From the NCBI GenBank assembly GCA_007693485.1, contig REDM01000165.1, positions 1 through 39,203 on the forward strand: a stretch of DNA of 39,203 bases. Direction: 5' to 3'. This document shows, piece after piece, positions 24,088 to 32,331 of the stretch (positions within the stretch are counted from its first letter, which is position 1; every line of letters starts with the position of its first letter). Origin of the DNA: Spirochaetaceae bacterium (lineage in GTDB: Bacteria; Spirochaetota; Spirochaetia; DSM-27196; PWMO01). The translations under genes and the position numbers were made by a program. The notes beneath the pieces are model-generated. The model had not been told where the DNA came from. It worked only from the letters and a program-made list of their open reading frames with translations, and did not search any database.

Positions 24088-25527
24088 ATGTCGCTCAACT
24101 GGCGGGAGATCGACCGCGTTCTCGACGAGTTACCGCTGGTCGACTGTCACGTCAGAAAGATTGTCCAACCCGATTTCCGAAATCTTGTCCTCGAATGCTT
24201 CCGCCCCGGAGAAAGTTTCCATCTTCTGATCTCTCTCGAGCCACGCGCGTGCCGGATTCACCGCACCAGCTGGGCGCCCAAAGCCGGCGGTCGCCGGCAA
24301 CGGTTTGAGCAGCTCCTGCGCTCTCGTCTGCAGGGCGGACGCATCACAAGCGTGGAACACGTCAACTGTGACCGCATCGTATGTATCACCGTTCGTCGGG
24401 GCGGCGAGATTCTCCAGCTCTGGATACGGCTTTGGGGGCCTGCCGCCAACGCCCTGCTCACCGACGAGACGGGAACCATCATTGACGCCTGCTTCCGTCG
24501 CCCCGGCAAGAACGAAGTCAGCGGCGGAACCTACACCCCACAACCGCGCATCTCATCCCCGGCGGCACCGGCAGCACACTCCGTAGCCGACGACTTTGTG
24601 GTGCGTGAGCTGCCCGGCGAGGGGGACTTCAACGCGCGTCTCGACCGGCACTATCGCTTTGAAGCCTCGGCACGGCGACTCGAGCTCGCCCGAGAGCGCT
24701 CACGTCGGGAACTCACCGCTGAGATGGATCGACTCTCCCAACGGCGGGAGACCGTACTGCATCGGCTTCGGGAAACCGAAGACGATGCGCGCTTTCAGCG
24801 CCTCGGTAACCTGATCATGGCAAACCTCCACGCCGTTGCACCGGGTTCGCGGTGGTTGACGGTCGAGGATTACGAATCGCCCGGAAACGAGGTGACCATC
24901 GAGCTCGACGAGCGGCTGAGCGCGTCGGCAAACGCCGAGCGATACTTTCGCCGCCGCAAGCGTGCTTCTGCGGCACGAGTACATCTCGAACAGGACCTGC
25001 AGCAGATCGAGCACGGACTCGCCGAGACCCAGGCCCGGCTGACCTCGGTTGACACCGAACAGGACCCACGAGTTCTGGAGGCAGCCATCGGACGCGCGAC
25101 CGCGGGCCGGGGCGATGCGACCGGTGGGCGCGAGACTACGCCACCACCGGGGCTGAGCTTCTCCAGCGGTCCGTTTCGTATCCTTCTGGGGCGCACGGCA
25201 AAAGAAAACGATGAACTGTTGCGCAGACACACCCGCGGTAACGACATCTGGCTTCACGCCCGTGACTATCCGGGAGCCTACGTGTTTGTGAAGCAGATCC
25301 CGGGCAAGAGCGTCCCGCTCGAGGTTCTGCTCGACGCCGCGACCCTCGCCCTCGCCTACAGCAAGGGGAAGGCAGACGGCGACGTCTACTACACCCCGGT
25401 GAAGTACCTTCGCCGCGCCAAACACGGCAAGACCGGAACGGTGATCCCAACCCAGGAAAAGAACCTTACGGTTCGCATCGATCCCAGCCGGCTCGCACGG
25501 CTGCGCGGAGGCACCTCATCGGAATGA
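24088..25527 (+). CDS. NFACT-family protein (RqcH/Rqc2-like)
   Basis: A 479-aa protein of the NFACT family, whose bacterial members (RqcH) bind obstructed 50S subunits and direct alanine tailing of stalled peptides. Domains: NFACT-N at about 1-160 with the DR motif (CDRIV, Asp95-Arg96) that RqcH needs for tRNA use, a charged coiled coil at about 180-330, and NFACT-R at about 355-470 (FRILLGRTAKENDELLRRHT, NDIWLHARDYPGAYVFVKQI, YYTPVKYLRRAKHGKTGTVI). It is shorter than Bacillus RqcH, mainly in the middle. The ATG at 24088 has AGGAG upstream; the ORF track begins 162 codons earlier inside the macro gene. It overlaps AMMECR1 by four bases (ATGA). Confidence 0.92.
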   Translation: MSLNWREIDRVLDELPLVDCHVRKIVQPDFRNLVLECFRPGESFHLLISLEPRACRIHRTSWAPKAGGRRQRFEQLLRSRLQGGRITSVEHVNCDRIVCITVRRGGEILQLWIRLWGPAANALLTDETGTIIDACFRRPGKNEVSGGTYTPQPRISSPAAPAAHSVADDFVVRELPGEGDFNARLDRHYRFEASARRLELARERSRRELTAEMDRLSQRRETVLHRLRETEDDARFQRLGNLIMANLHAVAPGSRWLTVEDYESPGNEVTIELDERLSASANAERYFRRRKRASAARVHLEQDLQQIEHGLAETQARLTSVDTEQDPRVLEAAIGRATAGRGDATGGRETTPPPGLSFSSGPFRILLGRTAKENDELLRRHTRGNDIWLHARDYPGAYVFVKQIPGKSVPLEVLLDAATLALAYSKGKADGDVYYTPVKYLRRAKHGKTGTVIPTQEKNLTVRIDPSRLARLRGGTSSE

Positions 25528-26084
25528 CCAACGAGGGACGGCAGTGGCTGTTGCAACGAGCCCGCTCGGCCATCGCGGCGCGGGTTTCCCGAACACGACG
25601 TGAGCGCGAGGTGCTGGCCCCACACGAGGTGCGCCGGGCGAAATGCGGCATCTTTGTGTCGCTGCATACCCACGAGCGCAACGAACTGCGCGGCTGTGTC
25701 GGCTATCTTCACTGCCGGCGGTCACTCGAGCGCGACGTGGTGGCCGTTGCCCAGCAGGCGGCCTTTACCGACCATCGCTTTTCCCCGGTTGCCTCGGCGG
25801 AAGAGCTCGCCGAGCTGGACATTGAGATTTCCCTGCTGTCGCCCTTTGAGATCATCGCGTCCGAGCATCAAATCGTGCTCGGGACCCACGGCGCGTACAT
25901 CGAAATCGCCGGACGGACCGGGTTGCTGCTGCCCCAGGTTGCCGAAGGACGGAACTGGAGCGTCGAAGATTTTCTGATGCACGTCTGTGCCAAGGCGGGT
26001 CGTCGCGACATCTGCTGGCGCCATCCCGAAGCGGTCCTCTACCGGTTTACCGCCGAAGTATTTGACGATCGGTCGCTTCGGTGA
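25524..26084 (+). CDS. AMMECR1-domain protein (AmmeMemoRadiSam system A type)
   Basis: A 186-aa protein with a single AMMECR1 domain. The hallmark NELRGCVGYLHCRRSLERDV is present, as are AAFTDHRFSPVASAEELAEL, DIEISLLSPFEII, GLLLPQVAEGRNWSVEDFL, and the CAKAGRRDICW segment. Biochemical function is not established; it often accompanies Memo and a radical-SAM protein, neither of which is in the window. The start overlaps the NFACT stop as ATGA, so translation is coupled. Protein quality control or modification is a contextual guess only. Confidence 0.93.
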   Translation: MTNEGRQWLLQRARSAIAARVSRTRREREVLAPHEVRRAKCGIFVSLHTHERNELRGCVGYLHCRRSLERDVVAVAQQAAFTDHRFSPVASAEELAELDIEISLLSPFEIIASEHQIVLGTHGAYIEIAGRTGLLLPQVAEGRNWSVEDFLMHVCAKAGRRDICWRHPEAVLYRFTAEVFDDRSLR

Positions 26085-26105
26085 CATATTGAAGTACGAA
26101 GAGCC

Positions 26106-27584
26106 ATGGCAATGACAATCACCCCACTGACCGACGGTCTGGTGAGTATTCACCGGTCCGGAGAAGCCTTTCTCGGAATCGTCACGTACATTCCGGCCAA
26201 GCCTGTGAGCACCGCCGCACTTGCCAGGGAGAACCCTGGTCACGGCTGGATGGTTCACGGCGCGACGGTCACTCCGTGGCGCATCGCGGGGGTGACCCAG
26301 CACGAAGGACGAATCGTGCTCTACGGCGAGGCCGTCGCCGCACGTCCGCTGTCGGAGTTTCTCCGGCTCGACTGGGAGCACCTCCTGCCCTATCTTGCGC
26401 GCGTGGCAGACGGCTTTCGGGTGGCCGAGCGTGAGGGGCTGGAGATCGGGCCGGTTCACACCCGATCCATTCTCCTTACCGACGACGGCGGCCTCCTCTT
26501 CCTTCCTGCCGCGCTCTCCGCCGCCATTGCCACCCAGCAGTCTGCCGGCAACCGCATGGAGTTCTTCTCAGTCTATACCCATCCGGGTCGCACGGACCGG
26601 GAGAATCGCTCGTTTGCACTTGCGGTCATGGCGTACCGGGGGCTGACCGGCGAGTTTCCCTTCTCCACCACCGATGAAGACGAACTTCGCAACCTCATGC
26701 GCGCACGCGCGCCGATGGAGGCGTGGCTGCGAAACCCGGAGATTCTTCCCGAGGTCTCCCAACAGATCGACGCGGTACTCCGCCCCGAACACACCGATAC
26801 GATCGATGCCGCGGTATGGACCGAACGGTTTCGGCAGTGGCGTCACGAGTCGGTGTTTCGCCCCATTACCGACGAAGAGCGAAGCGAGATTCTCGCTCGG
26901 GCCGCGGTCGCCGACAAGCGATCCAGCGGGGTGTTCCGTCGCCGTGAGTTCTGGCGCAAGCACTGGAAGCGGGTTGTCACCATAGCGCTTGTTGTGGCGC
27001 TGGTGGGAAGTGTCCCGGGAACCATCATCCGCAACCGGTTGCAGCCACGGCAGACCGCGGGGCTTCCCCCCACCGAGGTGGTACGCGCCTTCTACGGTGC
27101 CATAAACGAGTTCAATCACGCGCTGATGGAAGACGCCGTGGTCGACGGCGCGGCGCGCGAAGAGATCCGCATGGTGACCAACCTCTTCGTCATGTCGCGC
27201 ATGCGCATGGCCGTAGAGATGACCTCGGGCTTCATCGACGCCGACGAGTGGCGGCGGGAGGGCAGCCCACCGATACCCGAAGGCGCCATGCCGTGGGGAA
27301 CGGCCCTGCTGGAACTGGAGCCAATCAGGGTAGAAGAGAACGAGGTCGTCTATCAGGCGCGCTTCGAAATGTGGATGCCGGGAGAGCCGGGTGAACCCGG
27401 CAGGCCGGTCGAGCAGGCACCGTCATCAACCGACACCGCCGTTGTGGAACGGGTCGCGGCGCAGGGGTTTCGCAGGACTGAGCGATTGTGGCTGCGTCCC
27501 GACGGGGAGGACTGGGTGATCTTTCGAATTCACCGAGAGGAAGAATCGGTGATCGATCCGGCCGAGTTTGACCGGGAGGAGTGA
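26106..27584 (+). CDS. Membrane-anchored pseudokinase-like protein
   Basis: A 492-aa protein that I do not recognise as a named family. The N-terminal ~270 residues trace a protein-kinase C-lobe without catalytic residues: LLPYLARVADGFRVAEREGL, then IGPVHTRSILLTDDGGLLFL where HRD and the DFG strand would be, then ENRSFALAVMAYRGLTGEFPF (Leu180-Phe186), matching the DxxxLGxxLYxxLTGxxPF pattern of Ser/Thr kinases, and a final LPEVSQQIDAVLRPE helix. No VAIK lysine, HRD or DFG is seen. One membrane helix lies at about 289-308 (VVTIALVVALVGSVPGTII) after a basic stretch. The C-terminal part (PTEVVRAFYGAINEFNHALM) looks like an extracytoplasmic NTF2-like domain. It follows AMMECR1 by 21 bases. Confidence 0.82.
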   Translation: MAMTITPLTDGLVSIHRSGEAFLGIVTYIPAKPVSTAALARENPGHGWMVHGATVTPWRIAGVTQHEGRIVLYGEAVAARPLSEFLRLDWEHLLPYLARVADGFRVAEREGLEIGPVHTRSILLTDDGGLLFLPAALSAAIATQQSAGNRMEFFSVYTHPGRTDRENRSFALAVMAYRGLTGEFPFSTTDEDELRNLMRARAPMEAWLRNPEILPEVSQQIDAVLRPEHTDTIDAAVWTERFRQWRHESVFRPITDEERSEILARAAVADKRSSGVFRRREFWRKHWKRVVTIALVVALVGSVPGTIIRNRLQPRQTAGLPPTEVVRAFYGAINEFNHALMEDAVVDGAAREEIRMVTNLFVMSRMRMAVEMTSGFIDADEWRREGSPPIPEGAMPWGTALLELEPIRVEENEVVYQARFEMWMPGEPGEPGRPVEQAPSSTDTAVVERVAAQGFRRTERLWLRPDGEDWVIFRIHREEESVIDPAEFDREE

Positions 27585-27593
27585 GTCCTCACC

Positions 27594-28532
27594 ATGCGCG
27601 AGGTTTCCGGTCGCCTTGCCCTGTCGCCTGCCGCGCCTGAACTCACCGAGCGGCTTCGAGAGATACCGGCCGAAGGGCCCAACGCCGCACGGCGATTCAC
27701 CCAGAACGAAGAGTTTTTCTTCGAGCTCGATCGGCCCTTCGACGTTCTTCCAATTCCGATTCATCATCCCGTCGAAAAACTCGAACCCTCGCCCCACTAT
27801 CTTGACGCGGTGGGAAACCTTATCGATCAGACCGCTTCCTCGCTCGCCGGTGCGCTGCACGGGCTCGACTGCGCCTTCGACCCCATGCACGCATCGTGGG
27901 TCTTCTTTTTTGGTCTGCTCGCCGAAGCAGAACGTCCCACGCTCCTGCTCGTAACCGTCGATATGGCCTACCGACCGCTGGAGCACGAGGTGATTACCCG
28001 AGGCAGCAACGATATCGCACCGCGCTACCGAACCAACCGCATCTACCTCACGGTAGACTTTGTGCCGTTGCGTGACGCGGAGACGACCGACGGTACGCTG
28101 CGGGTTGGCATGGAACGATCGATCTCGCAGACCTGGATTGGCGAGACGGGTCGGGGTTACGTTACGCAGGGGATCTGGATCGACCGCGAGCTGAACCGCT
28201 TCTTCACCCGCCTCTTTCTGCCGCAGGGTGCCCGCATCTACCCCTGGTTTCCGCTGCACGCGCGCTACCGCTGCCTCTGTCACAGCCCGCTCGACATTTC
28301 CGCATCGGCACGACAGAATGCGCTGGACACGCTGCACGATGCGCGAACGATCATCCTTCCCCGGATGGACGAGATACTCGAAGAGCTGAAGGCTCAGCCG
28401 TTCTCAGACGAGCTACCGATCTTCCAGGAAATGCGCCGGCAGGTTACCCCGCACGAGGAGTGGTCCCGGATCCGCATGCGCCCCTACCTGAACGCGCAGA
28501 ACATGAAGGAGTACGTGGTTGAAGCGAAGTGA
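27594..28532 (+). CDS. Protein of unknown function upstream of murD
   Basis: A 312-aa soluble protein whose family I do not recognise. It has no signal peptide or membrane helix. Characteristic stretches are EEFFFELDRPFDVLPIPIHH, MHASWVFFFGLLAEAERPTL, VITRGSNDIAPRYRTNRIYL, WIDRELNRFFTRLFLPQGAR, and IYPWFPLHARYRCLCHSPLD, followed by a C-terminal helical region. Aromatic and proline content is high for a bacterial cytosolic protein of this size. The gene starts 10 bases after the pseudokinase gene and overlaps murD by 14 bases, so it is cotranscribed with both and may work with the pseudokinase. No catalytic motif stands out. Confidence 0.8.
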   Translation: MREVSGRLALSPAAPELTERLREIPAEGPNAARRFTQNEEFFFELDRPFDVLPIPIHHPVEKLEPSPHYLDAVGNLIDQTASSLAGALHGLDCAFDPMHASWVFFFGLLAEAERPTLLLVTVDMAYRPLEHEVITRGSNDIAPRYRTNRIYLTVDFVPLRDAETTDGTLRVGMERSISQTWIGETGRGYVTQGIWIDRELNRFFTRLFLPQGARIYPWFPLHARYRCLCHSPLDISASARQNALDTLHDARTIILPRMDEILEELKAQPFSDELPIFQEMRRQVTPHEEWSRIRMRPYLNAQNMKEYVVEAK

Positions 28533-29949
28533 AACAGCAGACGGCCCATCAGCCGGTGCATTGAGCGGTGTGCGCGTCACCGTCATGGGGCTTGGTCTGC
28601 ACGGTGGCGGTCTGGCCGCGACCCGCTACCTCTGTGCTCACGGCGCGCAGGTGACCGTGACCGATCTGCGAACCGAGGAACAGCTCGCGTCGACGCTTGC
28701 GCAGCTCGGTTCGCTGCCGGTTCGGCTGGTGCTCGGTCGGCACGAGGACGACGATTTTCGCACAGCCGATATCGTACTGAAGAACCCGGCGGTTCCGCGC
28801 ACCTCGCGCTACCTGCAGCTCGCCTCCTTCATCGAAACCGATATCTCGCTCTTCCTGCGCCGCAACCCCGCGCGGGTCATTGCTATTACGGGAACCAAGG
28901 GAAAATCAACTACCGCCAGCTGCATGCACGATGCGCTCTCCCGACTTGGGGTCTCCAGCCGCCTCGGCGGAAATATTACCGTCTCTCCGCTGACCTTTGT
29001 GGATGAGCTGACCGAGGCTGACACGGTAGTGCTCGAACTCTCGTCGTTTCAGCTCGGCGACCTGCTGCTGCTTCCCGACAGCGATCCGGAGGAGCGCCGC
29101 GCGCCGCTGCTGCAACCCGAGGTCGCCGTGATCACCAATCTCATGCACGACCACATGGACTACTACGCCCGCTTCGAGGACTACTTTGCCGACAAGGCGG
29201 TGATCTTCAGCGGTCAGCCCACCGACGGCCTCACCCTGCTGCACGCCGACGACGAGTGGGGCCCCCGCTACGCCGCCCTCACCCCCGCCCGGCCGATGAT
29301 GGTGAGCGCTCACCCGCCGGCAGATGTGGCACCCGGGGCGTGGATCGACGGGGGCGAAGGGTGGATACTCACGGCTGAGGGGCCGCAGCGCATCCTCCCG
29401 CGCGAGGTGGCCCTGCTCGGCGAGCACAACCGCAAAAACCTTCTCTACGTGGCCGCGGCCCTGCGCTGTCTGGGACACCACCCCGACCGCGTGGCCGACG
29501 CGGTCTCCCGATTTGCCGGCATCCCGCACCGCATGGAGCTGGTGGCAACCATCGCGGGCGTGCGGTGGTACAACGACTCGGCGGCCACAATCGCAGAGGC
29601 TGCCCTCGCCGCCGCGGGCAGTTTTGACCGTCCGGTGCGACTGATTGGCGGCGGCAGCGATAAGGGGCTCGACGTGACTCCGTTCCGCGCGATTGCCTCG
29701 ATGGTTGCCGGCCTCTATCTGCTGGCGGGAACGGGAACGGATCGAATTGCAGCAGACCTCCGCGAAGCCGGGCTCTCATATCACGGCCCCTTCCCCACCC
29801 TCGAGGCTGCCGTTACGGCGGTAGCGACCGACGCTTCGGACGGGGAGGTGGCGGTGCTCTCGCCGGGCTGCGCGTCGTTTGGCATGTTCCGAAACGAGTT
29901 CCACCGCGGCGACTCCTTTCGGGAGCTGGTTCGCTCCCGTGCCACGTAG
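28519..29949 (+). CDS. murD: UDP-N-acetylmuramoylalanine-D-glutamate ligase
   Basis: ATP-dependent cytoplasmic Mur ligase that adds D-Glu to UDP-MurNAc-L-Ala, 476 aa. Domains: Rossmann-like UDP-binding (VTVMGLGLHGGGLAATRYLC), central ATPase with the P-loop ITGTKGKSTTASCMH (125-131) and VLELSSFQL, and C-terminal domain with LLGEHNRKNLLYVAAALRCL, PHRMELVATIAGVRWYNDSA and LIGGGSDKGLD. The start codon is TTG at 28519, supported by AAGGAG 7 bases upstream. It overlaps the 312-aa gene by 14 bases. No other mur gene adjoins it, so murD stands apart from a dcw cluster here. Confidence 0.95.
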   Translation: MKRSETADGPSAGALSGVRVTVMGLGLHGGGLAATRYLCAHGAQVTVTDLRTEEQLASTLAQLGSLPVRLVLGRHEDDDFRTADIVLKNPAVPRTSRYLQLASFIETDISLFLRRNPARVIAITGTKGKSTTASCMHDALSRLGVSSRLGGNITVSPLTFVDELTEADTVVLELSSFQLGDLLLLPDSDPEERRAPLLQPEVAVITNLMHDHMDYYARFEDYFADKAVIFSGQPTDGLTLLHADDEWGPRYAALTPARPMMVSAHPPADVAPGAWIDGGEGWILTAEGPQRILPREVALLGEHNRKNLLYVAAALRCLGHHPDRVADAVSRFAGIPHRMELVATIAGVRWYNDSAATIAEAALAAAGSFDRPVRLIGGGSDKGLDVTPFRAIASMVAGLYLLAGTGTDRIAADLREAGLSYHGPFPTLEAAVTAVATDASDGEVAVLSPGCASFGMFRNEFHRGDSFRELVRSRAT

Positions 29950-29965
29950 CCACTGAGCCGGGTCG

Positions 29966-29979
29966 CCGCGTGCACGCGG
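29966..29979. repeat. 14-bp perfect palindrome
   Basis: CCGCGTGCACGCGG lies in the 115-base gap between murD and the adenosine deaminase gene. It could be an operator or part of an RNA hairpin. No clear T tract follows. Function unknown. Confidence 0.4.
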
Positions 29980-30064
29980 GGCTACCTCGCGCCGGGAACG
30001 CCCGCGCGCGGGGATGCTGGTCGCGCACGCCGTTTTTTCCTATCATGACCCGCAGGAGGCCGAC

Positions 30065-31273
30065 ATGAGCCGCATACCCGATGAGTTCCTTCAGAGGATC
30101 CCCAAGACCGATCTTCACGTCCATCTGGACGGAAGCCTTCGCCTGTCGACACTGATCGAGCTGGCGCGCGAGCGCGACGTTCCCCTGCCCTCCTTCACCG
30201 AGGACGGCCTTCGCGAGCTGGTCTTTAAGCCTCACTACCGCGACCTCACCGAGTATCTCTCCGGTTTCCAGTGGACTTGTGCCGTTCTGCAGGATCACGA
30301 AAGCCTCGAACGCGTTGCGTACGAGCTCGCAATGGATAACGCGACCGAAGGAGTACGCTACCTCGAGGTCCGCTTTGCCCCGCAGCTCAACATGCACGAG
30401 ACCCAGTCGTTTGAAGAGGTGATGCGAGCGGTGGACGACGGGCTGCGCCGGGCGCGCACCCAACTGAACAGCGCCCTTAAGGACGGGGAGCCCCTGTTTG
30501 AGTACGGCATCATCGTCTGCGCGATGCGCTTCTTCACCGGTGGGTTCTCACGCTACTACCGCGAGTTTGTCGACGCGCACCGGTATTCCACCCCCGTGGA
30601 AATCACGCAGTACGCCTCGCTGGAGGCGGCCAAGGCGACGGTCAAGCTTCGAAACGAGAGCGACATCCAGATAGTCGGCTTTGATCTGGCGGGCGCCGAA
30701 CTTGGCAATCCCGCCGCGGTGCACGAGCGAGCCTTTGCCTGGGTCCACAAGCACTTCATCAACAAGACCGTTCACGCCGGAGAAGCGTACGGACCCGAGT
30801 CGATCTTCCAGGCCATCACCCGACTGCACGCCGACCGAATCGGCCACGGCCTGCATCTGTTCAACGAATCGCTGATTCGCTCTGAAGAGGTAACCGACCG
30901 GACCCGCTACGTAAAAAACCTCGCCAAGTTCATTGCCGACAATCGCACGACCATCGAGGTCTGCCTCACGAGTAACCTGCAAACCTCGCCCGACATCCGT
31001 CAGCCCCAAATGCACTCGCTCGGCCGCATGCTCGAAGAGAACCTCTCGGTCACCATCTGCACCGACAACCGCCTGGTATCGCACACAACCGTCACCGACG
31101 AGCTCCGCCTGGCAATCGACACCTTCGATATTTCGCCCAAGCAGTTGAAGAACATCATCGTCTACGGGTTCAAGCGCTCGTTCTTCTACCACCCCTACCC
31201 GGAGAAGCGACGCTACGTGCGAACGGTGATCGACGCCTACGAGCGGCTCGAACGCGAGTTCGGTCTGGTCTGA
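30065..31273 (+). CDS. add: Adenosine deaminase family protein
   Basis: A 402-aa metal-dependent amidohydrolase of the adenosine/AMP deaminase family, longer than the usual ~340. Seen are TDLHVHLDGSLR (His18, His20), VRYLEVRFAPQ, VGFDLAGAELG, VHAGEAYGP (His237, Glu240) and DRIGHGLHL. Where most adenosine deaminases have TDDP, this protein has TDNRLVSHTTVTDE (Thr333-Asp334-Asn335). The catalytic Asp is kept, but the second Asp, which contacts the purine in known enzymes, is Asn. The substrate could therefore be a different purine nucleoside. The ATG at 30065 follows AGGAGG; the ORF-track start is 17 codons too early. Convergent with femX. Confidence 0.88.
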   Translation: MSRIPDEFLQRIPKTDLHVHLDGSLRLSTLIELARERDVPLPSFTEDGLRELVFKPHYRDLTEYLSGFQWTCAVLQDHESLERVAYELAMDNATEGVRYLEVRFAPQLNMHETQSFEEVMRAVDDGLRRARTQLNSALKDGEPLFEYGIIVCAMRFFTGGFSRYYREFVDAHRYSTPVEITQYASLEAAKATVKLRNESDIQIVGFDLAGAELGNPAAVHERAFAWVHKHFINKTVHAGEAYGPESIFQAITRLHADRIGHGLHLFNESLIRSEEVTDRTRYVKNLAKFIADNRTTIEVCLTSNLQTSPDIRQPQMHSLGRMLEENLSVTICTDNRLVSHTTVTDELRLAIDTFDISPKQLKNIIVYGFKRSFFYHPYPEKRRYVRTVIDAYERLEREFGLV

Positions 31274-31308
31274 GCGATTGGTCCGGCGGAGTCGAAGCGT
31301 GATGCGGG

Positions 31309-32325
31309 TCAAAAGGAGCGTCGCACCCGCTTGAAGTAGAAGGTGCGCGCGCGCTCGGCTGCGCAGAAGAGCGCCGCACGAAGCGGCTGCACGCGCGCGT
31401 CCCAGCAGCCGGCGCGGTGCACGATCCTGCCGCCAAAACCGGTCTTGAACCGGTAGAGCCCCGCCATCGGGTGCGCCGGATCGTCCGTTGGGGGAATGCC
31501 AAACAGGTCGTAGGTACGGCAGCCGTCCTCGCGCACCCGCCGCATCGCCTCCCACTGGACGGCGTAACTCGCCATCAGATTGCGCTTCACGTTGGACGAT
31601 GCGCCGTAGAGATAGGTCGCGGAGGCGCCCACCTGCGACACCACAATCCCGGCCAGCAGATCTCCTTCGTGTTCGGCGATCAGAAGCCGCAGCCGGACAT
31701 CCGGCTCCTCGTCCGCCAGATCAAAGAGTCGCTGATAGTATTCTCCACTGTGCAGGACGATGCGGTCACGCTCGGCGGTTTCCCGGTAGAGCGCGTACCA
31801 GCGGGGCAGAAACGAACCGGAAACCTCGCGGACGGTGACCCCGCGCTTTTCGGCGAGCCGGATGTTGTAGCGCGTCTTGGGCTTCATGCTGGAAAGCAGA
31901 TCGGTGGGTTGGGGATCAAGGTCAACCACAACGGTCGATGCGGGCTGAATGTCGACCGGCGCCCGACGCAGACCCTGCGAGGTAAGGCCCGGGGCGTCCG
32001 CCTCGTGGGCAAAGTCAACGCGGAGCAGGGTAAGCCCGGTGGGGAGCCGGTCAGGAAGCGCGGAGGTAAGACGCGTTGGCAGGGTTGCCACGGTGTCCAG
32101 CGGCTGATCGGCCAGCGGGTGCGGAAGATACCCCAGTGCAAACCCCGCGCGCATCCGACGGGTCAGCAGCAGCAGCGGCCGGTCGTCGCCGCCGACGCCA
32201 GTCACCCGAAACCGATGCGCCTCCCAGCCAAACTCGGACTTCAGCCGCGCCCAGAGCTCGGTCTGCAACAAGGTGGAGCCAGCGGGCAGTTCACCGGCGG
32301 AAACCGGGACAAGCTCGACGGCCAT
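31309..32325 (-). CDS. FemX/FemAB-type aminoacyltransferase
   Basis: A 338-aa GNAT-superfamily protein of the FemXAB type, which attaches amino acids from aminoacyl-tRNA to the peptidoglycan stem peptide. It shows the characteristic MKPKTRYNIRLAEKRGVTVR segment, YALYRETAERDRIVLHSGEYY, a double GNAT architecture, and a C-terminal YLYGASSNVKRNLMASYAVQWEAMRR followed by YDLFGI and GLYRFKTGFGG. It is located 6 bases behind metG on the same strand; an aminoacyl-tRNA-using enzyme next to an aminoacyl-tRNA synthetase is suggestive but may be chance. The amino acid transferred is unknown. Confidence 0.9.
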   Translation of the reverse strand: MAVELVPVSAGELPAGSTLLQTELWARLKSEFGWEAHRFRVTGVGGDDRPLLLLTRRMRAGFALGYLPHPLADQPLDTVATLPTRLTSALPDRLPTGLTLLRVDFAHEADAPGLTSQGLRRAPVDIQPASTVVVDLDPQPTDLLSSMKPKTRYNIRLAEKRGVTVREVSGSFLPRWYALYRETAERDRIVLHSGEYYQRLFDLADEEPDVRLRLLIAEHEGDLLAGIVVSQVGASATYLYGASSNVKRNLMASYAVQWEAMRRVREDGCRTYDLFGIPPTDDPAHPMAGLYRFKTGFGGRIVHRAGCWDARVQPLRAALFCAAERARTFYFKRVRRSF

Positions 32326-32331
32326 GGGTGT

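Noticed and set aside
31295-31331. Short GCGGGT/ACCCGC inverted repeat between add and femX
   Set aside because: Six-base stem with a long loop, overlapping the femX coding end; too weak to call a terminator.
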